From Clostridiales bacterium (GTDB taxonomy: Bacteria; Bacillota; Clostridia; Caldicoprobacterales; DTU083): a stretch of DNA of 6,836 bases. The notes beneath the pieces were generated by a model, which saw only the letters and a list, made by a program, of their open reading frames with translations, ran no database searches and was not told the DNA's origin. A program made the translations under genes and the position numbers. Position 1 is the stretch's first letter. Each line of letters opens with the position of its first letter. The stretch covers positions 1 to 6,836 of the forward strand of contig JAAZEK010000279.1 of the NCBI GenBank assembly GCA_012512335.1, in the 5' to 3' direction. Positions 6,112 through 6,836 of the stretch are shown in pieces.

Positions 6112-6398
6112 ATATAGTAGATATAGTAATTTTTTTAATTATGAGCGTAAGTATAATATTTGGTATGTATAATGGTTTGGTACTTTCCGCCTTGCATACA
6201 GTAGGTTTTTTTCTATCTTGGCTATTGTCTTTGATATTGTACCCTATACTTACAAGCACCCTATTGGAGAAGTTTCCTAAGTTATTAAACGCTGTTACTC
6301 TATATACAGAAGGTAGCGCACAAATACCAACAGTTGAAGAACGCATGGCGAAACTTAGTGATGTAAGCTTAGACAAGATTAGTGAAATATTAGAATAA
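6108..6398 (+). CDS. CvpA-family protein, N-terminal fragment (96 residues, ends at premature stop)
   Basis: This is the part of the interrupted gene that would certainly be translated: good AGGAGG at 7 nt, coupled to the upstream gene. It holds the first two membrane segments and an amphipathic stretch ending SEILE before TAA. Without the second pair of membrane segments it is unlikely to be a complete CvpA protein. Confidence 0.65.
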   Translation: MNIVDIVIFLIMSVSIIFGMYNGLVLSALHTVGFFLSWLLSLILYPILTSTLLEKFPKLLNAVTLYTEGSAQIPTVEERMAKLSDVSLDKISEILE

Positions 6399-6494
6399 AT
6401 TCAACTCCCCAGCCCTTTTACCAGAATTCTGACAAATGATTTTTCTCAGAGCTTAGAAGGTATAGAAACACTTGGTGAGTATTTTGATTCAACT

Positions 6495-6806
6495 ATGGCT
6501 ATAACAGTAGTTAATATTTTCAGCTTCTTGTTTCTATTTATTTTAATTAAGCTAATTCTTACTGTGATAATATCTATCGGTAAAACTGTTGTTGATTTAC
6601 CTGTTTTGAAAAAGTATGATAGCATAGCTGGCAGTGGTTTTGGTATTATAAGAGGTGCTTTTGTGGTGTATTTAGTTTTTGCATTAGTTCCTATAGTTAT
6701 CGTACTTGCACCTGTTGATTTAATTAAGGAGTTTTTAGATGGTTCAAAGTTCGCAGACTTTTTCTTAAATTCTAATATATTCTCAAACTTTGTTAAAGGA
6801 AGATAA
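6495..6806 (+). CDS. CvpA-family protein, C-terminal fragment (third and fourth membrane segments)
   Basis: The first ATG after the stop is at 6495, but no ribosome binding site is near it (GGTGAG at 6474-6479 is 15 nt away), and conserved-looking sequence begins earlier, at 6399. It is therefore best read as the downstream half of one gene, not as an independent gene. It includes LPVLKKYDSIAGSGFG and ends KGR, 4 nt before parS. Confidence 0.5.
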   Translation: MAITVVNIFSFLFLFILIKLILTVIISIGKTVVDLPVLKKYDSIAGSGFGIIRGAFVVYLVFALVPIVIVLAPVDLIKEFLDGSKFADFFLNSNIFSNFVKGR

Positions 6807-6810
6807 AAAA

Positions 6811-6826
6811 TGTTTCACGTGAAACA
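6811..6826. promoter_or_regulatory. parS: parS centromere site (ParB/Spo0J binding)
   Basis: TGTTTCACGTGAAACA is a perfect 16-bp palindrome and an exact match to the bacterial parS consensus. ParB/Spo0J loads here and spreads to form the partition complex that recruits SMC and drives origin segregation with ParA/Soj. It lies 4 nt after the cvpA stop in a non-coding gap at the window edge. parS sites cluster near oriC, often beside parAB, which agrees with yyaC and DUF4446 nearby. The match is exact, so chance is very unlikely. Confidence 0.95.
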
Positions 6827-6836
6827 ACGAGTTTAA

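Larger units (their letters stand above)
6108..6806 (+). pseudogene. cvpA: CvpA-family membrane protein interrupted by an in-frame TAA
   Basis: One continuous frame of 232 positions encodes a CvpA (colicin V production)-like protein, with a single TAA at 6396-6398 (position 97). Before it are two membrane segments (about 3-24 and 26-47). After it the frame stays open and continues IQLPSPFTRILTNDFSQS, followed by two more membrane segments (about 129-158 and 180-206). Four membrane segments, an N-terminal VDIVIF start and the later LPVLKKYDSIAGSGFGIIRG region are typical of the family. The frame is identical on both sides, so one base substitution, true or a sequencing error, explains the break. 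The ATG has AGGAGG (6095-6100) 7 nt upstream and overlaps the previous stop. CvpA proteins are integral-membrane proteins of poorly known function. Confidence 0.75.

Noticed and set aside
6495..6806. Independent downstream gene starting at 6495
   Set aside because: It lacks a ribosome site, and coding-like sequence in the same frame extends upstream to the TAA, so a single broken gene is more likely.
6810..6836. Tiny ATG...TAA frame of eight codons after cvpA
   Set aside because: Its sequence is essentially the parS palindrome and it has no ribosome binding site.

Overview
This is a low-GC, AT-rich stretch from a spore-forming Firmicute, most likely class Clostridia. Three things point there: strong AGGAGG-type ribosome binding sites, a YyaC sporulation gene, and a gene set (DUF4446, YyaC, a CvpA-family protein, a consensus parS site) that usually lies beside parAB/rsmG near the replication origin. 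The perfect 16-bp parS palindrome at 6811-6826 is the strongest positional marker and suggests that origin-region genes continue past the right edge.

Layout. 1-605 (minus) is the 5' part of a multi-membrane-segment sensor protein, probably a histidine kinase, running off the left edge. 606-900 is a divergent intergenic region with a near-perfect vegetative promoter (TTGACA-N18-TATAAT). 901-3643 (plus) is a tight three-gene operon: an exported, membrane-anchored protein of unknown function, a YegS/BmrU-type diacylglycerol (lipid) kinase, and a DUF4446 membrane protein. It ends at a long hairpin (3671-3725) that also contains the ribosome binding site and part of the TTG start codon of the next gene, a small UPF0180 (YkuS)-like protein (3724-4017). 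yyaC (4014-4667, minus) converges on that gene and the two stop codons overlap.

4668-4998 is a 331-bp divergent intergenic region. It holds a possible forespore-type promoter for yyaC, a site that fits the sigma-H consensus on the plus strand, and a leader with three successive hairpins. That leader precedes a membrane-anchored DUF5711/beta-propeller-like protein (4999-6111), which is translationally coupled (ATGA overlap) to a CvpA-family membrane protein (6108-6806). The CvpA reading frame is broken by one in-frame TAA at 6396-6398; the frame stays open on both sides and together encodes the usual four membrane segments.

Working together: the right half looks like sporulation- or stationary-phase-linked membrane genes next to the chromosome-segregation locus; the left half looks like a vegetatively expressed envelope/lipid operon that may be under the divergent sensor. 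I see no mobile elements, tRNA or rRNA genes, or CRISPR arrays. The observations most worth a second look are the CvpA nonsense codon, the hairpin overlapping the ykuS-like start, and the sigma-H-like promoter with its structured leader.
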